DNA from: Rhizobiaceae bacterium
Lineage (GTDB): Bacteria; Pseudomonadota; Alphaproteobacteria; Rhizobiales; Rhizobiaceae
NCBI GenBank assembly: GCA_017643025.1
Contig: JAEPOG010000001.1
Span: 310,001 to 374,000, forward strand
DNA: 64,000 nt
Direction: 5' to 3'
The notes beneath the pieces were generated by a model. The model was not told where the DNA came from and made no database searches. It worked only from the letters and a program-made list of their open reading frames with translations. The position numbers were made by a program, and so were the translations under genes. Shown here in pieces: positions 1 through 9,167 of this stretch. Each line of letters starts with the position of its first letter. Positions within the stretch are counted from its first letter, which is position 1.

Positions 1-589
1 CCGGCCCCAGCAGCGCGACGATCGTGCCCGCTGCAACGGCGGCGACTGCGCCACCGATGGCTCCGCTCCACGTCTTCGATGGCGAAATCGCCGGGGCGAG
101 CTTCGGGCCACCGAAGAACCGCCCGGCAAAGTAGGCGGCGATGTCGGTTGCCCATACAGCCGCGAAGAGAAAGAGCAGCGCCCACAGTCCGGGCGCTCCG
201 ACATCCCGCAAGAAGGCCAGGGCTGCGGCGGGCACAGCTGCATATGCCAAGCCGACCGCCAGGCCATAGCCTTCCCGCAGCACGGCGCCGAGCAGCGCGG
301 CGGCTGCCGCAGCTGCTGCAATCCTCAGGAAGACCGTCGCCGCGTCGAAACCCAGCGCCAGCGTGCCTAGCGGGAGCGCAACCAGCAGCCATACGCAGAT
401 CCGATGGGTCAGCGAATGCCGATCGCCCGCCAAGGTCGACCACTCATAGAAAATCACACCGCCCAACGCGACGGCGAACAGCCTGAACGCGGTACCGCCC
501 CACCAGGTAAGCGCCAGCACCCCGACGGCGAGAACCACGGCAGACATGACTCGCAATTGCAAATTGCTGCGCCCGCCGGCTTCGCTCAT
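1..589 (-). CDS. cdsA: Phosphatidate cytidylyltransferase (CdsA), 3' end cut by window edge
   Basis: Makes CDP-diacylglycerol from phosphatidate and CTP in the inner membrane, the branch point of phospholipid synthesis. The visible 196 codons hold several hydrophobic segments, then [12 protein letters not shown] and the family signature SPSKTWSG near the truncated end. The ATG at 589 overlaps the uppS stop as ATGA, so the two are translationally coupled, as is usual next to uppS. The C-terminal catalytic part lies outside the window. Identity is secure from motif and position. Confidence 0.93.
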   Translation of the reverse strand, partial: MSEAGGRSNLQLRVMSAVVLAVGVLALTWWGGTAFRLFAVALGGVIFYEWSTLAGDRHSLTHRICVWLLVALPLGTLALGFDAATVFLRIAAAAAAAALLGAVLREGYGLAVGLAYAAVPAAALAFLRDVGAPGLWALLFLFAAVWATDIAAYFAGRFFGGPKLAPAISPSKTWSGAIGGAVAAVAAGTIVALLGP

Positions 590-1299
590 GACGCGTCGCG
601 CGCCGCGACGCCGCCAAAGCGCCGCTCGCGCGCGGCGAATGCCTCGACTGCTTCGACGAGTTGCGCCCGGCCGAAATCCGGCCAGTAGCATGGCACGAAG
701 ACCAGTTCCGAATAGGCCGACTGCCAGGGAAGGAAATTCGACATCCGCTGTTCGCCGCTGGTCCGGATGACGAGATCGGGATCGGGAATACCGGCCGTGT
801 CGAGATGCGCCGAAACCGTGTCCTCGTCGATGTCCTCGGCATTCAACCTGCCCTGCGCGACGGCGTCGGCAATCCGCTGGCTGGCGCGCACGATCTCGTC
901 GCGGCCGCCATAGTTGAAGGCGATCACCAGATTGTGCCGACGGTTCAACGCTGTCAGCGCTTCGGCCTCATGCAGCAGCGAGCCGATCTCCGGATCGAGC
1001 CCGTCACGACGGCCAATAATGCGCACGCGAACGCCGCTCTGGTGCAATTCGGCGAGGTCGCGCCGGATAAAGTGCTTCAGCAGCCCCATCAGGTCCGAGA
1101 CCTCGGATTTGGGTCGCGACCAGTTCTCCGACGAGAAAGCATAGACGGTGAGCCAGTTGATGCCGAGGTCGCCGACCGCGCGGACGGTGGAGCGCAGCGC
1201 CTCGACGCCGGCCCTGTGACCGGCCGCGCGCGGCAGGCCGCGGGCCTTCGCCCAGCGGCCATTGCCGTCCATGATGATCGCGATATGCTCGGGCTTCAT
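586..1299 (-). CDS. uppS: Isoprenyl transferase / undecaprenyl diphosphate synthase
   Basis: Condenses isopentenyl diphosphates on a farnesyl primer to give the C55 lipid carrier for peptidoglycan and polysaccharide synthesis. The 237-residue product has the cis-prenyltransferase signature MDGNGRW at residues 10-16, with Asp11 the expected Mg-diphosphate ligand, His28 following, and a C-terminal [16 protein letters not shown] segment that binds the second substrate. Length is normal. It lies between frr and cdsA, overlapping cdsA by 4 nt, in the conserved frr-uppS-cdsA order. Confidence 0.97.
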   Translation of the reverse strand: MKPEHIAIIMDGNGRWAKARGLPRAAGHRAGVEALRSTVRAVGDLGINWLTVYAFSSENWSRPKSEVSDLMGLLKHFIRRDLAELHQSGVRVRIIGRRDGLDPEIGSLLHEAEALTALNRRHNLVIAFNYGGRDEIVRASQRIADAVAQGRLNAEDIDEDTVSAHLDTAGIPDPDLVIRTSGEQRMSNFLPWQSAYSELVFVPCYWPDFGRAQLVEAVEAFAARERRFGGVAARDAS

Positions 1300-1364
1300 C
1301 GTCCGTCCCGTCGAGGCGCCGGCCTTGCCGGCCGGTTGGAGCGTGGGTTCACGCCCCGCCTTGC

Positions 1365-1925
1365 CTAGACATGCATGATCTCGGCTTCTTTTTCGGCCAG
1401 CAGGCTGTCGATGCTCGCGATGGTGTCATCCGTCATCTTCTGTATCTGGTCGTGCATACGGCGCGCCTCGTCCTCGCTCGTCTCGCCGTCTTTCTCGGCT
1501 TTCTTCAAATGGTCCATGCCGTCACGCCGCACGTGCCGCGCCGCCACGCGCGCATTTTCAGCGTAGGTATGGGCGATCTTCACCAGTTCCTTGCGCCGTT
1601 GCTCGTTCAGTTCCGGCAGCGGAATGCGCAGATTGTTGCCGTCGACGATTGGATTGAAGCCCAGATTGGATTCGCGGATGGCGCGGTCTACGGCCTGCAC
1701 CATCGACTTGTCCCACACCTGTACGCCGATCATGCGCGGTTCGGGCACGGATATCGTCGCGACCTGGTTCAGCGGCATGCTGGTGCCGTAGGCGTCGACA
1801 TTGATGGGATCGAGCAGATTGGCCGACGCGCGGCCCGTTCTGAGCGAGGCGAGATCGGACTTGAAGGCCGAGATAGCGCCGTCCATCCGCCGCTGCAGAT
1901 CCTTGAAATCGACAGCGCCTGCCAT
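1365..1925 (-). CDS. frr: Ribosome recycling factor
   Basis: Splits post-termination ribosomes together with EF-G. The product is 186 residues, the usual RRF size, with the conserved LRTGRAS segment and the C-terminal region ending in [16 protein letters not shown] chose the ATG at 1925 because an excellent AGGAGGAA Shine-Dalgarno lies 6 nt before it; the open frame extends 13 codons further upstream without a comparable site. It follows pyrH by about 60 nt and precedes uppS in the same transcription unit. Confidence 0.96.
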   Translation of the reverse strand: MAGAVDFKDLQRRMDGAISAFKSDLASLRTGRASANLLDPINVDAYGTSMPLNQVATISVPEPRMIGVQVWDKSMVQAVDRAIRESNLGFNPIVDGNNLRIPLPELNEQRRKELVKIAHTYAENARVAARHVRRDGMDHLKKAEKDGETSEDEARRMHDQIQKMTDDTIASIDSLLAEKEAEIMHV

Positions 1926-1984
1926 TGTGCTTCCTCCTGCTGACTGGGTTTCGTGCCGGCTCACCGCCGTGGCGGAAATGCCGC

Positions 1985-2707
1985 CTATTCGTCCGAAACC
2001 GCTGTATATCGCCCGTTTCCGCGCAGTATTTCGCTGAAACCGTGCTCCTCGTGAATGGAGAACACGATTATCGGAATGTGGTTCTCGCGCGCAAGCGCTA
2101 TCGCGGCGGTATCCATGATCATCAGACCCTGGTTGATCACCTCGTCATGGCTCAGCCGCTCATAACGTGTCGCCTCGGGATCCTTCTTCGGGTCGGCCGA
2201 ATAGACGCCGTCGACCTGCGTGCCCTTGAACAGCGCGTCCGCGCCGATCTCCGCAGCCCGAAGCGCCGCTGCCGAATCCGTCGTGAAGAAGGGATTGCCG
2301 GTGCCCCCGGCAAAGATGACCACCTTGCCATCATTCATGTAGGCGGTGGCCTGGCGCTGCGAGAAGCTCTCGCAGAGTTCCGGCATGGCGATGGCCGACA
2401 GGACAACCGCCTCGACGCCCATCTTCACCAGTGACGTCCTGAGCGCCAGCGAATTGATGACGGTGCCGAGCATGCCCATGTGATCGCCGGTCACGCGGTC
2501 GCCGCCCTTCGATGCTACCGCGACACCGCGGAAGATGTTGCCGCCGCCGATAACCACCGCAACTTCGACGCCGAGCGCGCGGGCCTGTGCGATGTCGGCC
2601 GCGATGCGGTCCACCACCGAAACATCTATTCCGAACCCCTGCCCTCCCATCAGTGCCTCGCCCGAGGCCTTCAGCAATACGCGTTTGTAGGGGGGTGATG
2701 CGGGCAT
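1985..2707 (-). CDS. pyrH: Uridylate kinase (UMP kinase)
   Basis: Phosphorylates UMP to UDP with ATP. The 240-residue product belongs to the amino acid kinase fold: LLKASGEAL at the N-terminus for phosphate binding, [11 protein letters not shown] for the nucleotide loop, and [16 protein letters not shown] typical of bacterial UMP kinases. The ATG at 2707 is preceded by GAGGAAC at good spacing; the longer frame to 2743 lacks support. Its place between tsf and frr is conserved widely in bacteria. Confidence 0.97.
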   Translation of the reverse strand: MPASPPYKRVLLKASGEALMGGQGFGIDVSVVDRIAADIAQARALGVEVAVVIGGGNIFRGVAVASKGGDRVTGDHMGMLGTVINSLALRTSLVKMGVEAVVLSAIAMPELCESFSQRQATAYMNDGKVVIFAGGTGNPFFTTDSAAALRAAEIGADALFKGTQVDGVYSADPKKDPEATRYERLSHDEVINQGLMIMDTAAIALARENHIPIIVFSIHEEHGFSEILRGNGRYTAVSDE

Positions 2708-2800
2708 GTGTTCCTCGTGTTCCACGCTTGGTCGGCGATACACGAAGGGCGCCGCGTTGTCACGCGGCGCCCCCGTCTGCTTGCAGTGCAGGCGAAGCTG

Positions 2801-3724
2801 CTAGTGCTTGACCGCGGCCGCCACTTCGGCTGCGAAATCAGACTCTTCGCGTTCGATCCCCTCGCCGAGCGCAAAGCGCACGAAGCCGGTGATCTTCGCC
2901 GGAGCGCCGATTTCCTTCTCGGCTTCCTTCAGCGCCGCCTCAACCGTCAGGTCGGGGTTGATGACGAAGGCCTGCTTCAAGAGCACGACTTCCTCGTAGA
3001 ACTTGCGCATCCGGCCTTCGACCATCTTGTCGATGATGTTGTCCGGCTTGCCGGAGGCGCGCGCCTGATCGGCATAGATCGCCTTTTCGCGCTCGGCGAC
3101 CGCCGGGTCGACTTCGTCGGGATTGAGCGCAAGCGGGTTCGTCGCCGCAACATGCATCGCAACCTGCCGCGCGAAAGCCCGCGCGGCATCCGCGTTGCCT
3201 TCGGTCTCGATCGCCACCAGCACGCCCATCTTGCCGAGATTGTCGGCAACGGAGTTGTGGACATAGGATGCAACAGCGCCCTTGCCGACGGTGAGCTTCG
3301 CCGAGCGGCGGAAGCTCATGTTCTCACCGATGGTGCCCACGGCATCCTTGATCGTGTCGGCAACGCTCTTGTCCGAACCAGGATATTTGGCATTCGCCAC
3401 CGTCTCAGTCTCGCCGCCGACGGCAAGCGCGACCTTTGCGACGGCCTGGACCATTGCCTGGAACTGCTCGTTGCGCGCCACGAAGTCGGTCTCGGAATTC
3501 ACCTCGACCACGACGCCTTCGTTGAGCGCGGCATCGACGCCGATCAGACCTTCGGCCGCCGTGCGACCGGCCTTCTTGTCGGCCTTCGAAATGCCCTTCT
3601 TGCGCAGCCAGTCGACCGCGGCTTCCATGTCGCCGCCGGTCTCGGTCAACGCCGCCTTGCAGTCCATCATGCCCGCGCCGGTAATGTCGCGCAGTTCCTT
3701 CACCTGTGCTGCAGAGATGCTCAT
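2801..3724 (-). CDS. tsf: Elongation factor Ts
   Basis: Nucleotide exchange factor for EF-Tu. The 307-residue product begins [26 protein letters not shown], the N-terminal UBA-like domain, followed by the core motif TDFVARN that contacts EF-Tu. I take the ATG at 3724 with GAAGAGG upstream; the frame is open six codons further to 3742. It follows rpsB with about 100 nt between, the universal rpsB-tsf order, and ends about 95 nt before pyrH. Confidence 0.97.
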   Translation of the reverse strand: MSISAAQVKELRDITGAGMMDCKAALTETGGDMEAAVDWLRKKGISKADKKAGRTAAEGLIGVDAALNEGVVVEVNSETDFVARNEQFQAMVQAVAKVALAVGGETETVANAKYPGSDKSVADTIKDAVGTIGENMSFRRSAKLTVGKGAVASYVHNSVADNLGKMGVLVAIETEGNADAARAFARQVAMHVAATNPLALNPDEVDPAVAEREKAIYADQARASGKPDNIIDKMVEGRMRKFYEEVVLLKQAFVINPDLTVEAALKEAEKEIGAPAKITGFVRFALGEGIEREESDFAAEVAAAVKH

Positions 3725-3822
3725 CTTTGCCTCTTCAATCATATTCTGAAATGGGCGCCGCGCACCGCAATGCGGTGCGCCATAGCGCCGGAAATGACAG
3801 CCGGCTGACCGGCCGTCTCGCC

Positions 3823-4677
3823 TTATGCGTCCTTGTCGTCCGCCGCCGGTTCTTCGGCCTTCGCCTCCGGCGCTTCGGCTTCAGCCTTTTCGGCCGGTGC
3901 GGCTTCGGCTGCCGGCTCCTCGGCTATCGCCTCTTCCGCCGGAGCTTCTTCGGCTGCACCGACATCGACGCCCGAAGCGCCCTGCTGGCGGGCGATGCCG
4001 TCGATCGCGGCCTTTGAAATCAGGTCGCAGTAGAGCGAGATGGCACGCGCGGCGTCGTCATTGCCCGGGATCGGGAAGTCGATCAGGTCGGGGTCGCAGT
4101 TGGAATCCACCACGGCGACGACCGGAATGCCGAGCCGCTTCGCTTCTTGGATGGCGATCGCTTCCTTGTTCGTGTCGACGACGAACATCAGGTCGGGAGT
4201 CGAGCCCATGTCCTTGATGCCGCCCAGCGCGCGGTCGAGCTTCTCGCGCTCGCGCTCCAGGTTGAGGCGCTCCTTCTTGGTGAAGGCCGAGGCCTCCTCC
4301 TCGTTGACGAGCAGTTCTTCCAGCTTGCGCAGGCGCTGGATCGAATTGGAGATCGTCTTCCAGTTCGTCAGCATGCCGCCGAGCCAGCGCGCATTGACGT
4401 AGTACTGCGCCGAGCGCTTAGCCGAGTCGGCAATGATCTCCGATGCCTGGCGCTTGGTGCCGACGAAGAGAACGCGACCGCCGGTCGAAACCGTGTCGGA
4501 TACCTTCTTCAGCGCCTGGTGCAGCAGCGGCACCGTCTGCGACAGGTCGATGATGTGGATGTTGTTGCGGCTGCCGAAAATGTACTCCGACATTTTCGGG
4601 TTCCAGCGGTGGGTCTGGTGTCCGAAGTGGACGCCAGCTTCCAATAGCTGGCGCATGCTGAAATCTGGCAGGGCCAT
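3823..4677 (-). CDS. rpsB: 30S ribosomal protein S2
   Basis: Component of the small subunit, needed for S1 binding. The 284-residue product starts [21 protein letters not shown] and carries the S2 signatures around GGMLTNWKT and [12 protein letters not shown]. After the conserved core (about residue 235) there is an Ala/Glu-rich tail of some 50 residues, seen in rhizobial S2 but absent from the E. coli protein. The ATG at 4677 matches the family start; a frame open to 4806 would lie in the structured leader. First gene of the rpsB-tsf unit, driven by the promoter at 4804-4832. Confidence 0.97.
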   Translation of the reverse strand: MALPDFSMRQLLEAGVHFGHQTHRWNPKMSEYIFGSRNNIHIIDLSQTVPLLHQALKKVSDTVSTGGRVLFVGTKRQASEIIADSAKRSAQYYVNARWLGGMLTNWKTISNSIQRLRKLEELLVNEEEASAFTKKERLNLEREREKLDRALGGIKDMGSTPDLMFVVDTNKEAIAIQEAKRLGIPVVAVVDSNCDPDLIDFPIPGNDDAARAISLYCDLISKAAIDGIARQQGASGVDVGAAEEAPAEEAIAEEPAAEAAPAEKAEAEAPEAKAEEPAADDKDA

Positions 4678-4703
4678 TGTCTTGTCCTTTTCCGGTTGGC
4701 CTC

Positions 4704-4788
4704 CACGGACAAAGGCGCGCGACCCGCGAGGGCTTTGCGCCACCGGCGGTCTACGGGGGATGTCTCCCTCCCGGAAACCAAGTCCGTG
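4704..4788 (-). promoter_or_regulatory. Structured rpsB 5' leader closed by a 7-bp stem
   Basis: In the transcript, CACGGAC (4788-4782) can pair perfectly with GTCCGTG (4710-4704). Inside this closing stem are three small hairpins: CGGGAGGGA/TCCCCCG, CGCC-GGT-GGCG and CCC-TCGC-GGG. The closing stem ends about 26 nt before the rpsB start, close to its Shine-Dalgarno. Ribosomal protein leaders of this shape often mediate feedback by the encoded protein; that S2 binds here is inference. Confidence 0.5.
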
Positions 4789-4803
4789 TGTGGAATGCGC
4801 GCG

Positions 4804-4832
4804 CATATAGAGGGCGCGGCGGGGAATTGCAA
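4804..4832 (-). promoter_or_regulatory. Sigma-70 type promoter of rpsB-tsf
   Basis: On the minus strand TTGCAA (4832-4827) and TATATG (4809-4804) are separated by exactly 17 bp, close to the housekeeping consensus. Transcription would start near 4797, giving a leader of about 120 nt. It lies directly after the end of the upstream gene eipB. Confidence 0.7.
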
Positions 4833-4855
4833 GCGGCGGGCGGCGAACCTGTGGC

Positions 4856-5680
4856 CTATTGCTGGTCGCAGCCGCCTGCTTCGGCCTCGTACAGCGCCAG
4901 ATCGACGAGTTCGCCTTTCATGGAATAATCGCCGTAGTCCATGAGGATGTCGTGGGTGACGCCGTTCTCGTGCAGTTTGAACGAAATGCGATAGCTCGGC
5001 AGTTCTTCGGCCTTCGACAGGTCGAAATAGGCGATGTCCACCGGCCAGAACCGGTCGTCGGCGAGCGACGCCATGGCCGCCTTCTCGGGATCGTTTGCAT
5101 CCACCGGCTCCTTGTCCCCGATGACCACGGTGGTCGTCATGATCCTGTCGGCATCCTCGGAGCCGTCGAACAGGGTCGTCTCGTAGAAGGTCTCCGACGA
5201 CAGGGCCTTTTCGATTAGCTCCTGCAGGTGCTCGGTCGGGAACTGGGTGCGCTGGAGCTGCACATTGCGGGCATCGGGCTTGTCGAGCTGCACCTCGATC
5301 GTGTCGCCGCTCCGCGTCGCCTCGCCCTTGATCTCGCGATCGAGTTCGCGGTCGATATAGAACTTGGTCACGAAGCTGAAATGATCGCCCGATGCATCCT
5401 CGTAGGTCGAGGTCTGCAGGTCGCTGATGCTCGAATTTTCGGAGGTATCGACCTGCGTCACGAAACGGAAATTGACGACATAGCCCTCGCAGGCCGAGCC
5501 GTCGAACTCATACACCATGCGCCCGGTGATGCCGGTTATGCCCGAGCGGTCGGAAGCCTGATTGAGCTCGATGTCGTAGACGGCGCGATGCGGCGCAAGC
5601 ACCCGGCCGGCATGCGCGGCAACAGGGGCAAACGAACAGACCGCCGCGAGCCCGGCAAGAAGAAGGCGCCTTGAGCGCAT
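4856..5680 (-). CDS. eipB: Cell envelope integrity protein EipB (DUF1849)
   Basis: Periplasmic beta-spiral protein that supports envelope integrity in Brucella and relatives. The 274-residue product starts with a signal peptide ([24 protein letters not shown]), then a start of the mature domain at [11 protein letters not shown] and the DUF1849 body. Two lone cysteines of the mature protein, Cys64 and Cys271, sit where the family has its conserved disulfide. Start at 5680 chosen because it opens the signal peptide and has GGAGA upstream; the frame is open to 5797. Monocistronic in appearance, divergent from the RidA gene. Confidence 0.88.
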   Translation of the reverse strand: MRSRRLLLAGLAAVCSFAPVAAHAGRVLAPHRAVYDIELNQASDRSGITGITGRMVYEFDGSACEGYVVNFRFVTQVDTSENSSISDLQTSTYEDASGDHFSFVTKFYIDRELDREIKGEATRSGDTIEVQLDKPDARNVQLQRTQFPTEHLQELIEKALSSETFYETTLFDGSEDADRIMTTTVVIGDKEPVDANDPEKAAMASLADDRFWPVDIAYFDLSKAEELPSYRISFKLHENGVTHDILMDYGDYSMKGELVDLALYEAEAGGCDQQ

Positions 5681-5815
5681 CTGCGCATTTCTCCAAAACT
5701 GCTTGGGCGACACACAAGTCGCGTGTACCACAATAGCCGAAGAGGTGGCGGAAGCGAGGCACAAAGTCGATAGCCGCCGAACGATGACCACAAGCAATTA
5801 CCGGAGCATCCCGCA

Positions 5816-6280
5816 ATGACGACCGTCGCAGACCGCCTTGCCAAACTGGGTATCACGGTGCCCGCCGTTGCCGCACCTGCGGCCAACTACGTTCCCTGGG
5901 TTCAGACCGGCAAGCTGGTGTTCACGGCAGGACAATTGCCCTTCGTCGACGGCAAGCTCCTGCGCACAGGGCTGCTCGGCCGCGATCTGGACACTGAGGC
6001 CGGCCGGGAAGCCGCCGGCTACTGCGCGCGCAATGTCATCGGCGTTCTCGGCGCCGCCTGCGACGGCGATCTGGAACGCATTGCGCGCATCGTGAAGATC
6101 ACGGTGTTCGTTGCCTCCACGCCGGATTTTCAAGAGCAACACCTCGTCGGCAACGGCGCCTCCGACGCGCTGGTCGGCGCCTTTGGCGACAAGGGCAAGC
6201 ATGCGCGATCGGCGCTCGGCATGGCGGTGCTGCCGCTCAATGCACCGGTCGAGGTCGAAGCGATCGCCGAACTCGTCTAA
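5816..6280 (+). CDS. RidA family protein (YjgF/YER057c/UK114)
   Basis: The 154-residue product has the RidA-like fold signatures: an N-terminal NYVPWVQTGKLVFTAGQLP strand pair and a C-terminal LPLNAPVEVEAIAELV. Family members deaminate reactive enamine/imine intermediates; this longer subtype is related to YjgH/RutC-like paralogues and its own substrate is unknown. A GGAG Shine-Dalgarno precedes the ATG at 5816. It ends 5 nt before the glycerophosphodiesterase gene, so the two are likely co-transcribed. Confidence 0.85.
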   Translation: MTTVADRLAKLGITVPAVAAPAANYVPWVQTGKLVFTAGQLPFVDGKLLRTGLLGRDLDTEAGREAAGYCARNVIGVLGAACDGDLERIARIVKITVFVASTPDFQEQHLVGNGASDALVGAFGDKGKHARSALGMAVLPLNAPVEVEAIAELV

Positions 6281-6285
6281 GACCC

Positions 6286-7026
6286 ATGTCCGACCTTGCA
6301 TGGCTTACCGCGAGGCCTATCGCGCATCGCGGCTACCACGATCTGAACGACCGCCGTTGGGAGAACACGCTCTCCGCTTTCGACGCGGCAGCGGACCGCA
6401 ATTTCGCCATCGAATGCGATGTTCACCTGTCGAAGGACGGCGTGCCCATCGTCTTCCACGATCTGGCCCTTAAGCGCTTGACCGGCGAACAAGGCACAAT
6501 CGTTGAGCGCACCGCGTCAGAGATGTGCGCGCTGCGCATCGGCGGCACGGAGGATTACGTGCCGACACTGGAACAGATGCTCGAACGGGTCGCAGGGCGC
6601 GTGCCAGTCGTGATCGAACTCAAAGGCATCGAAGGGCACGACGACGGGCTGGTAGCCAAGGTTGGCGCGCTGCTCGCCGCCTACGGGGGCGAAGCGGCAA
6701 TCATGTCCTTCAACCACTGGCTGGTGCGCCAGTTCGCGGAGGATGCGCCGGGCGTTCCTGCCGGGCTGACGGCCTTCGGCGCACAGCCCGAACATATGGA
6801 AGCGCATTTCTCCATGCTGGCGCACGGTATTTCGTTCGCCTCCTACCATGCCGCCGATCTGCCCAATCGCTTCACGTCGTTCCTGCGCGAAAAGCTGTCG
6901 ATGCCGGTCATTACCTGGACCGTTCGCGACCGCGCCACCTACGACCTGACGAAAGCCCACGCCGACCAGATGACGTTCGAGGGGTTCGACCCGGACGACC
7001 CCTCCTCCGTGGCACAATTGCGCTGA
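6286..7026 (+). CDS. ugpQ: Glycerophosphodiester phosphodiesterase
   Basis: Hydrolyses glycerophosphodiesters to glycerol-3-phosphate and an alcohol. The 246-residue product carries the GDPD catalytic set: His14-Arg15 (AHRG), Glu26-Asn27 (ENT), Glu43 and Asp45 (IECDVH) and His58 (FHD), followed by VIELKG. No signal peptide, so it is cytosolic like UgpQ. It sits 5 nt downstream of the ridA-like gene. No transporter for glycerophosphodiesters is next to it, so the substrate source is not shown; the symbol is by similarity of type only. Confidence 0.9.
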   Translation: MSDLAWLTARPIAHRGYHDLNDRRWENTLSAFDAAADRNFAIECDVHLSKDGVPIVFHDLALKRLTGEQGTIVERTASEMCALRIGGTEDYVPTLEQMLERVAGRVPVVIELKGIEGHDDGLVAKVGALLAAYGGEAAIMSFNHWLVRQFAEDAPGVPAGLTAFGAQPEHMEAHFSMLAHGISFASYHAADLPNRFTSFLREKLSMPVITWTVRDRATYDLTKAHADQMTFEGFDPDDPSSVAQLR

Positions 7027-7093
7027 GCGGCTTGCAACGCGCCATCGCCGGAATAAGTAAAGTCGGTGATCGACAAGGGGATCGGCGGCAGGC

Positions 7094-8299
7094 ATGAACC
7101 AGCCCGGAGAGAACGGGACGAACGAAGCGGCGGGCGAGTTCTCGATCCGGGTCATGCCGTCGCTGAACACCGTCACTGCCGCCGATTGGGCGGTGCTTGG
7201 CGGAGCCAGCCGCTGCGAGGGCACCCCCTACAATCCCTTCCTGAATCACGCCTTCCTGTCCGCGCTGGAAGAAAGCGGCTGCGTGTCGCCGGACACCGGA
7301 TGGATGCCGCAGCATCTGAAGCTGGAAGGCCCGGACGGACGGTTGCTCGCCGCGGTGCCCTGTTATCTCAAGTCTCACAGCCAGGGCGAGTATGTCTTCG
7401 ATCATGGCTGGGCGGATGCTTTCGAGCGCGCCGGCGGCCGCTATTATCCGAAGCTGCAGGTCTCGATTCCGTTCACGCCTGCTACCGGGCCGCGGCTGCT
7501 GGCCGCGCGCGGCGAAGACAACACCTCCGTGAAGTCAGCGCTCGCGGAAGGGCTGAAGACCCTGTGCGAGCGCATCGGCGCATCGTCGGTTCACGTTACT
7601 TTCGCGCCAGAGCAGGAAGCGAACCTGCTGGAGGTTCGGGGCTACCTGCACCGCACCGACCAGCAGTTCCACTTCTTCAACGAGGGCTATGGCGCCTATA
7701 ACGATTTCCTAGCCTCACTCTCCTCCCGCAAGCGCAAGGCGCTGAAGAAGGAGCGGCGCACTGCTCTGGAAAACGGCATCGAAATCGAGTGGCTGACGGG
7801 CAAGGACATCACCGAGGCAGCACTCGACGATTTCTTCGCCTTCTACATGGACACCGGCGGCCGCAAATGGGGACGCCCCTATCTCAACCGGAAGTTCTAC
7901 TCGCTCGTTGCGGAACGGATGGCCGATGACATCCTGCTCGTCATGGCGAAGCGCGGCGGCCGCTATGTCGCCGGCGCCATCAACTTCATCGGCTCCGATA
8001 CGCTCTACGGCCGCAACTGGGGCTGCATCGAGGACCACCCCTTCCTGCATTTCGAGGTCTGCTATCATCAGGCGATCGACTTCGCGATCGCTCACGGGCT
8101 GAAGGTTGTTGAAGCGGGAGCGCAAGGCGAACACAAGCTGGCGCGCGGCTACATGCCGGTGACGACGCATTCCGCCCATTACATCGTCCATCCCGGGCTG
8201 CGCGGCGCCGTCGAGGACTATCTTGTCCGCGAACGCCGCGACGTTGAGGCGATCGGGGAATTTCTCGCCGAGCGTGGGCCGTTCAGGAAGGGCGGTTAG
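7094..8299 (+). CDS. GNAT/FemAB-like acyltransferase (DUF482, peptidogalycan-type)
   Basis: A 401-residue protein of the PF04339 type with two tandem acyltransferase-like halves. Recognisable parts are NPFLNHAFLSALEESGC and GWMPQHL in the N-terminal half, the basic SSRKRKALKKERR stretch near 210-225, and HFEVCYHQAIDFAIAHGLKVVEAGAQGEHKLARGY near 340-370, highly conserved in the family. These proteins resemble FemAB peptidyltransferases, but no substrate has been established. It starts 67 nt after ugpQ with an AAGGGG-rich region upstream. Confidence 0.85.
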   Translation: MNQPGENGTNEAAGEFSIRVMPSLNTVTAADWAVLGGASRCEGTPYNPFLNHAFLSALEESGCVSPDTGWMPQHLKLEGPDGRLLAAVPCYLKSHSQGEYVFDHGWADAFERAGGRYYPKLQVSIPFTPATGPRLLAARGEDNTSVKSALAEGLKTLCERIGASSVHVTFAPEQEANLLEVRGYLHRTDQQFHFFNEGYGAYNDFLASLSSRKRKALKKERRTALENGIEIEWLTGKDITEAALDDFFAFYMDTGGRKWGRPYLNRKFYSLVAERMADDILLVMAKRGGRYVAGAINFIGSDTLYGRNWGCIEDHPFLHFEVCYHQAIDFAIAHGLKVVEAGAQGEHKLARGYMPVTTHSAHYIVHPGLRGAVEDYLVRERRDVEAIGEFLAERGPFRKGG

Positions 8300-8302
8300 T
8301 GA

Positions 8303-8367
8303 GTAGCGATTAGCGATTAGGAGGCGGTCTACCGTGGACCTGCTTTTTCCTATTCGCTATTGGCTAC
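8303..8367. repeat. Intergenic palindromic repeat (REP-like)
   Basis: Two 20-nt arms, 8303-8322 and 8348-8367, are inverted copies matching at 17 of 20 positions, with a 25-nt centre. The left arm itself contains the tandem unit TAGCGATTAGCGATTAGG. Composition is AT-richer than the neighbourhood. The shape and the TAGCGAATAG-type word recall small dispersed palindromes of rhizobial genomes. It sits between two co-directional genes. Confidence 0.6.
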
Positions 8368-8393
8368 GCGCGATCCGCTTACGAGGTGCCCCG

Positions 8394-8819
8394 ATGTCCA
8401 CCGCCTATGACGACAGCAACGTCTTCGCCAAGATCCTGCGCGGCGAGCTTCCCGCCCACAAGCTCTACGAGGACGACGACACCTTTGCCTTCATGGACAT
8501 CATGCCGCGCGGCCCTGGCCACTGCCTGGTCATCCCCAAGAAGCCCGCGCGCAACGTGCTCGATGTGGATGCCGACAGCCTCGCCGCTGTTATGCGCACG
8601 GTGCAGAAGGTCGCACATGCCGCGATGAAGGGCATGGGCGCGCAAGGCGTCACCATCCAGCAGTTCAACGAACCGGCAGGCGGCCAGATCGTCTTTCACC
8701 TGCACGTCCACGTCATCCCGCGTTTCGACGGCGTGTCGCTGAAGCCCCATACCGGCCAGATGGAAGACAACGACGTGCTTGCCGCGAACGCCGAGAAGAT
8801 ACGCGGCGGTCTCGCCTGA
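8394..8819 (+). CDS. HIT family protein (histidine triad nucleotide hydrolase)
   Basis: A 141-residue HIT-domain protein. The triad HLHVHVIP lies at residues 102-109 with His102, His104 and catalytic His106; YEDDDTFAFMDIMPRGPGHCLVIP is the usual N-terminal part. Hint-branch proteins hydrolyse AMP-lysine and similar phosphoramidates. Start at 8394 with GAGG upstream; the frame is open from 8334 but that part is the palindromic repeat, not coding. Its stop ends exactly one base before the stop codon of the convergent azlD. Confidence 0.92.
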   Translation: MSTAYDDSNVFAKILRGELPAHKLYEDDDTFAFMDIMPRGPGHCLVIPKKPARNVLDVDADSLAAVMRTVQKVAHAAMKGMGAQGVTIQQFNEPAGGQIVFHLHVHVIPRFDGVSLKPHTGQMEDNDVLAANAEKIRGGLA

Positions 8820-9167
8820 TCAGGTCAGCGCCATGCCGATCAGCAGCACGGCCTCGGCGACGAAAATGCCGGCCAGCATGTGCTGGCGCGTGACAAGGTA
8901 GACGCCGAAGCCCGCCGCCACCGCCCCGACGCGCAACCACGCCGGCGCTTCCGCCAGGCCGCCATTCGGCGTCAGCACCAGACTGGCGATGACAGCGGCC
9001 ACCAGAGCAGTCGCCACCGCTCGCACGAATACGAGCGCCTCGGACGTCTCGGAAATCCGGCCGCCGAGCACGACACCGAGAAAGCGCCATGCGTCTGTCG
9101 CCAGCCAGCCGGCGACGATGATGAAGAGGTATGGCCACCACCAGGCGTCTATAGCTTCGAAAGTCAC
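8820..9167 (-). CDS. azlD: AzlD-like branched-chain amino acid exporter small subunit
   Basis: A 115-residue protein with about four hydrophobic segments and the AzlD pattern (WPYLFIIVAGWLATDAWRFLG, LVFVRAVATALVAAVI). It pairs with AzlC to export branched-chain amino acids in characterised members. The GTG at 9167 overlaps the azlC stop (GTGA), which fixes the start and shows translational coupling. A much longer frame continues upstream to 9725 but overlaps azlC entirely and is not real. Confidence 0.87.
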   Translation of the reverse strand: MTFEAIDAWWWPYLFIIVAGWLATDAWRFLGVVLGGRISETSEALVFVRAVATALVAAVIASLVLTPNGGLAEAPAWLRVGAVAAGFGVYLVTRQHMLAGIFVAEAVLLIGMALT

